DNA of 8,407 nucleotides from Candidatus Rokuibacteriota bacterium (GTDB lineage: Bacteria; Methylomirabilota; Methylomirabilia; Rokubacteriales; CSP1-6): contig QHSM01000404.1 of NCBI GenBank assembly GCA_003221595.1, positions 1-8,407 of the forward strand, in the 5' to 3' direction. Positions 6,800-8,407 of this stretch are shown one piece after another; position 1 is the stretch's first letter, and each line of letters opens with the position of its first letter. The position numbers were made by a program, and so were the translations under genes. The notes under the pieces were generated by a model. That model ran no database searches and had not been told where the DNA came from. It saw only the letters and a list, made by a program, of their open reading frames with translations.

Positions 6800-6807
6800 C
6801 TCCTCCC
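6800..6807 (-). promoter_or_regulatory. Shine-Dalgarno deciding the alcohol dehydrogenase start
   Basis: GGGAGGAG on the minus strand sits three bases before the ATG at 6796 (five counted from the GGGAGG core). It supports the MPPSASMKAVV start over the frame opening further upstream and over the internal MKAVV methionine. Confidence 0.7.
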
Positions 6808-6867
6808 GCCCGCGGCGTACGGCGGCGGGCGCTAGCACGTTAGCATAGGAGCCAAGGGGGACACGCG

Positions 6868-6945
6868 ATGACCGCCGAACCGAGCACCGTCGGACGCGAG
6901 CACTGGACCCACAAGGGCGACGTTCGCCCCTTTCTCTGGGAGAAG
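6868..6945 (+). pseudogene. N-terminal fragment of an alpha/beta hydrolase-like gene
   Basis: An ATG with a purine-rich AAGGGGG (6854-6860) upstream begins 26 residues, including VGREHWTHKGDVRPFLWEK. This looks like the conserved start of a group of bacterial alpha/beta-fold hydrolases ('EHW-x-x-KGDV-x-LFLWEK'), recalled from family pattern and not from a search. The oxyanion-hole and GxSxG parts that should follow are missing. From about residue 27 the frame continues directly into a sequence resembling the end of an ABC-transporter substrate-binding protein. It is therefore almost certainly non-functional as a hydrolase. It is divergent from the alcohol dehydrogenase, with a 71-bp gap. Confidence 0.45.
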
Positions 6946-7076
6946 GCGATCGACCAGGCCTTCGTGCGGAGCATCAAGGGCGCGCCCCATCCCAACGCGG
7001 CCAAGGCGCTGGCCGAGTTCATGATCAGCGACGCGCGAAGAGCCTCAAGACCCGGTTCAACGAGATCTTCCAGTAG
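6946..7076 (+). pseudogene. C-terminal remnant of an ABC-transporter substrate-binding protein, frameshifted
   Basis: The frame from the hydrolase-like fragment continues as AIDQAFVRSIKGAPHPNAAK followed by ALAEFMISDA. 'KGAPHPNAAKALAEFMIS' is the typical near-C-terminal helix of extracellular solute-binding proteins ('KGAPHPNAAK-x-F-x-x-F-x-LS'). Just after this, around 7033-7041, the frame is lost. One frame over, codons from 7035 read AKSLKTRFNEIFQ and stop at TAG 7074-7076, a sensible end for such a protein. A single extra base (or two missing) near 7033-7037 would explain this. In the unshifted frame the ORF runs on antisense through the cyclase gene to 7413, which is not believable. No signal peptide or main domains remain. 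Confidence 0.55.
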
Positions 7077-7079
7077 ACC

Positions 7080-7111
7080 GGTCGAGGGGCGGCCCGCGCC
7101 GCCCCTCGGCC
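7080..7111. terminator. Strong GC hairpin between convergent genes, probable bidirectional terminator
   Basis: CGAGGGGCGGC (7083-7093) and GCCGCCCCTCG (7098-7108) form a perfect 11-bp stem with a 4-nt CCGC loop. It extends to 14 pairs (7080-7093 with 7098-7111) if one T-G wobble is allowed. It fills the 42-bp gap between the plus-strand remnant's stop (7076) and the minus-strand cyclase stop (7119). No T-tract follows on either strand, so a classical intrinsic terminator is not proven; GC-rich genomes often use such stems. Confidence 0.6.
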
Positions 7112-7118
7112 AGCCGGC

Positions 7119-8075
7119 TCAGCGGATCGCGGTCGGCGCGACGCTCGCGCCCGTGAACCCCTGCAGCTTGAGCGGCTGCATCACGAAGGCGAACTCGTAC
7201 ACGCGCTTGCTCGCGAGCTCGTCGAGCTTCAGGTTCTCCAGCAGGTGGATGCCGTTGACCACGAGCATGATCTGGTGCACCGGCAGCGAGATCTCGGGAT
7301 CGGGATTCGGCGACACCTCGACCGGCACGGTGTCCCCGCCGACCAGCATCGGGTCCTGCTTCGCCAGCCACTCCGCGGCCTTCACGCCGATGCCGGGGCT
7401 GCTCTTCATGTAACGGGCGTTGTCCTTGCCCCACAGCTTGCCCCAGCCCGTGTGGATGATCACCGCGTCGCCGGGCTGCAGCTTCTGGTTCTGCCGCTGG
7501 AGCGCCTGCTCCAGGTCAGCCACCGTGACCTCGTACGTATCGCCCAGCATGTCGACGCCCTTGAGCCCGGCGATGTCGATGAGGACGCCGCGGGTCATCA
7601 GCATACCCACCTTCTCGATGCCGACCTTGGTGAAGCCGGTGCGCGTGGCGATGTCGTCGAGCTTGTAGCAGTTGTAGACCTTGTCCTCGATGGTCTGGTG
7701 GGCGAAGCCGTCGAGCTGGGTGCCCACCTGGCCGATCTCGCTGGTGAGCAGCTCCTCGTTGCTGCCGCGACGGTTGGACGGCTTGTTCATGAAGGTGCGC
7801 TTGGTGTGCACGTTGAACTGGCGCGTCGCGGAGATGGGCATGGACGAGCTGAGGACCTGGCCGAGCTCGATGACCTCGCCGGTGCGGATGAGCTGCGCGG
7901 CCTTGAGCACGGAGGCCGGCTTCATGTGATTGCCCGCTCCGCGCTCGTCGCCGGCGCCCCACTTCGAGGGACACCGCTGGCTCTCGGTGGGCGGCCGCCA
8001 GGACGGGCTCTGGGCAGCGGCGGTGGACAGGCCGAGCGCGACGGTCAGGGAGATGCCGATGACGATGGGTCGCAT
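7119..8075 (-). CDS. Cyclase-family (PF04199) hydrolase, exported, with Gln-substituted metal motif
   Basis: This 318-residue member of the cyclase/kynurenine-formamidase-like family belongs to a family of metal hydrolases that open amide or lactam bonds. An N-terminal signal peptide is visible (MRPIVIGISLTVALGLSTAA, likely cleavage after A21 before QSPSW), so the mature protein is probably periplasmic. The family motif H-x-G-T-H-x-D-x-x-x-H appears here as QVGTQLDGFAH (residues 116-126). Both ligand histidines are Gln, while D122 and H126 remain. Further family features are PGDAVIIHTGWGKLW (201-215), SPGIGVKAAEWL (226-237), VGGDTVPVE (245-253) and LPVHQIMLVVNGIHLLENL (264-282). Start ATG 8075-8073 has AAGGAG five bases upstream; the stop of the preceding MBL gene is embedded just before it (TGAAAGGAG), 11 bp away. 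The two are surely one operon. Substrate unknown. Confidence 0.87.
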   Translation of the reverse strand: MRPIVIGISLTVALGLSTAAAQSPSWRPPTESQRCPSKWGAGDERGAGNHMKPASVLKAAQLIRTGEVIELGQVLSSSMPISATRQFNVHTKRTFMNKPSNRRGSNEELLTSEIGQVGTQLDGFAHQTIEDKVYNCYKLDDIATRTGFTKVGIEKVGMLMTRGVLIDIAGLKGVDMLGDTYEVTVADLEQALQRQNQKLQPGDAVIIHTGWGKLWGKDNARYMKSSPGIGVKAAEWLAKQDPMLVGGDTVPVEVSPNPDPEISLPVHQIMLVVNGIHLLENLKLDELASKRVYEFAFVMQPLKLQGFTGASVAPTAIR

Positions 8076-8086
8076 GGAGGCTCCTT

Positions 8087-8407
8087 TCACGCGATCTTGA
8101 TGATCCCGGGCTCGACCTCTTTGAATCGGTCCTTGACCTGAGGATCGTGGCCGGCGACGACGAGCTTCGTCGAGCCCGCGAGCCGGTCGATCGTCTCGAA
8201 GGCCGTGAGCATCTCGGGCAGGCTCGTGATGATCTGGACCGGCTGCCGGGTCTCCACGTTGTGGTAGAAGTGCGAGGCGTCGGAGGTGAGCACGACCGTG
8301 CCGCGCCGGGTCTCGACGGTGACGATCTGGAGCCCCGCGGTGTGGCCGCCGACCTTGTGGACGCGAATGCCGGGCCACACCTCGTGGTCGCCCTCGACGA
8401 TCCGGAT
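8087..8407 (-). CDS. MBL-fold metallo-hydrolase, N-acyl homoserine lactonase-like (partial, 5' end outside window)
   Basis: These are the C-terminal 106 residues of a metallo-beta-lactamase-fold hydrolase. The frame is open at the window edge, so the HxHxDH motif is not visible. Remaining metal-ligand motifs are present: VGGHTAGLQIV (the third histidine), LTSDASHFYHN (the bridging aspartate) and VVAGHDPQV (the last histidine). The arrangement 'GGH-x-x-GLQ ... SDASHFY ... GHDP' is typical of proteins annotated as AHL-lactonase-family (AiiA-like); many have other lactone or ester substrates. The TGA stop (8089-8087) lies 11 bp before the cyclase-family gene and flows straight into its Shine-Dalgarno, so the two are co-transcribed and may act on the same or successive substrates. 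Whether this half carries a signal peptide cannot be seen. Confidence 0.85.
   Translation of the reverse strand: MRIVEGDHEVWPGIRVHKVGGHTAGLQIVTVETRRGTVVLTSDASHFYHNVETRQPVQIITSLPEMLTAFETIDRLAGSTKLVVAGHDPQVKDRFKEVEPGIIKIA

Noticed and set aside
7077..7413. Continuation of the plus-strand frame from 6868 through to 7413
   Set aside because: After the frameshift it runs through the terminator-like hairpin and antisense to the conserved cyclase gene; the Ser/Arg-rich product has no family features.
8076..8378. Longer start for the cyclase gene, 101 codons upstream
   Set aside because: That stretch overlaps the conserved MBL-fold gene in another frame; the ATG at 8075 has a good Shine-Dalgarno and is followed by a signal peptide.
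1..8407. Mobile elements, CRISPR arrays, tRNA genes and phage or defence genes
   Set aside because: I looked for repeated spaced units, transposase or integrase motifs, terminal inverted repeats and tRNA-like cloverleaf sequences and saw none that could be supported.

Overview
The window is GC-rich (my impression is well above 60%) and densely coded on both strands. It looks like chromosomal DNA from a free-living, oxygen-respiring soil or sediment bacterium. The mix of a cbb3-type oxidase, many small-molecule hydrolases and decarboxylases, a cyclase-family protein and a lactonase-like MBL protein resembles uncultured Rokubacteria/Methylomirabilota-type genomes or some Proteobacteria. That placement is inference only; there is no rRNA or marker gene here. 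I see no tRNA, rRNA, CRISPR array, transposase or integrase.

Layout. (1) 1-1679, minus strand: a cbb3-type cytochrome oxidase pair, ccoN (complete) followed by ccoO (cut by the window edge), joined by an ATGA start/stop overlap. (2) 1680-2074: a divergent intergenic region of about 395 bp with one weak promoter candidate and one hairpin. (3) 2075-5305, plus strand: a compact three-gene operon encoding a gentisate 1,2-dioxygenase-like bicupin, an amidohydrolase-2 family metalloenzyme and a 4,5-dihydroxyphthalate-decarboxylase-like protein. It looks like an aromatic-acid catabolic module in which two possible decarboxylases accompany a ring-cleavage dioxygenase. (4) 5302-6796, minus strand: a zinc-dependent alcohol dehydrogenase, then a 40-codon remnant that begins like an amidohydrolase, then a DUF2277 protein. 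The last gene ends tail-to-tail with the decarboxylase-like gene, with overlapping stop codons. (5) 6868-7076, plus strand: a chimeric gene remnant. It has the start of what looks like an alpha/beta hydrolase joined to the frameshifted tail of what looks like an ABC-transporter substrate-binding protein. A strong GC hairpin follows it. (6) 7119-8407, minus strand: an exported cyclase-family protein preceded by the C-terminal part of an AHL-lactonase-like metallo-beta-lactamase-fold hydrolase (cut by the window edge), in one operon.

How the genes fit together. The best candidate for an uncharacterised function is the three-gene operon at 2075-5305. Its parts are recognisable, but the combination does not match a textbook gentisate or phthalate operon, and the later gentisate-pathway genes (maleylpyruvate isomerase, fumarylpyruvate hydrolase) are absent from the window. 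The two gene remnants at 5617-5739 and 6868-7076 flank the alcohol dehydrogenase. Both keep a ribosome-binding context and about 26 N-terminal codons of a lost gene, which suggests deletions or recombination around that locus, or errors in a metagenomic assembly. I see no defence system, mobile element or clearly novel system.
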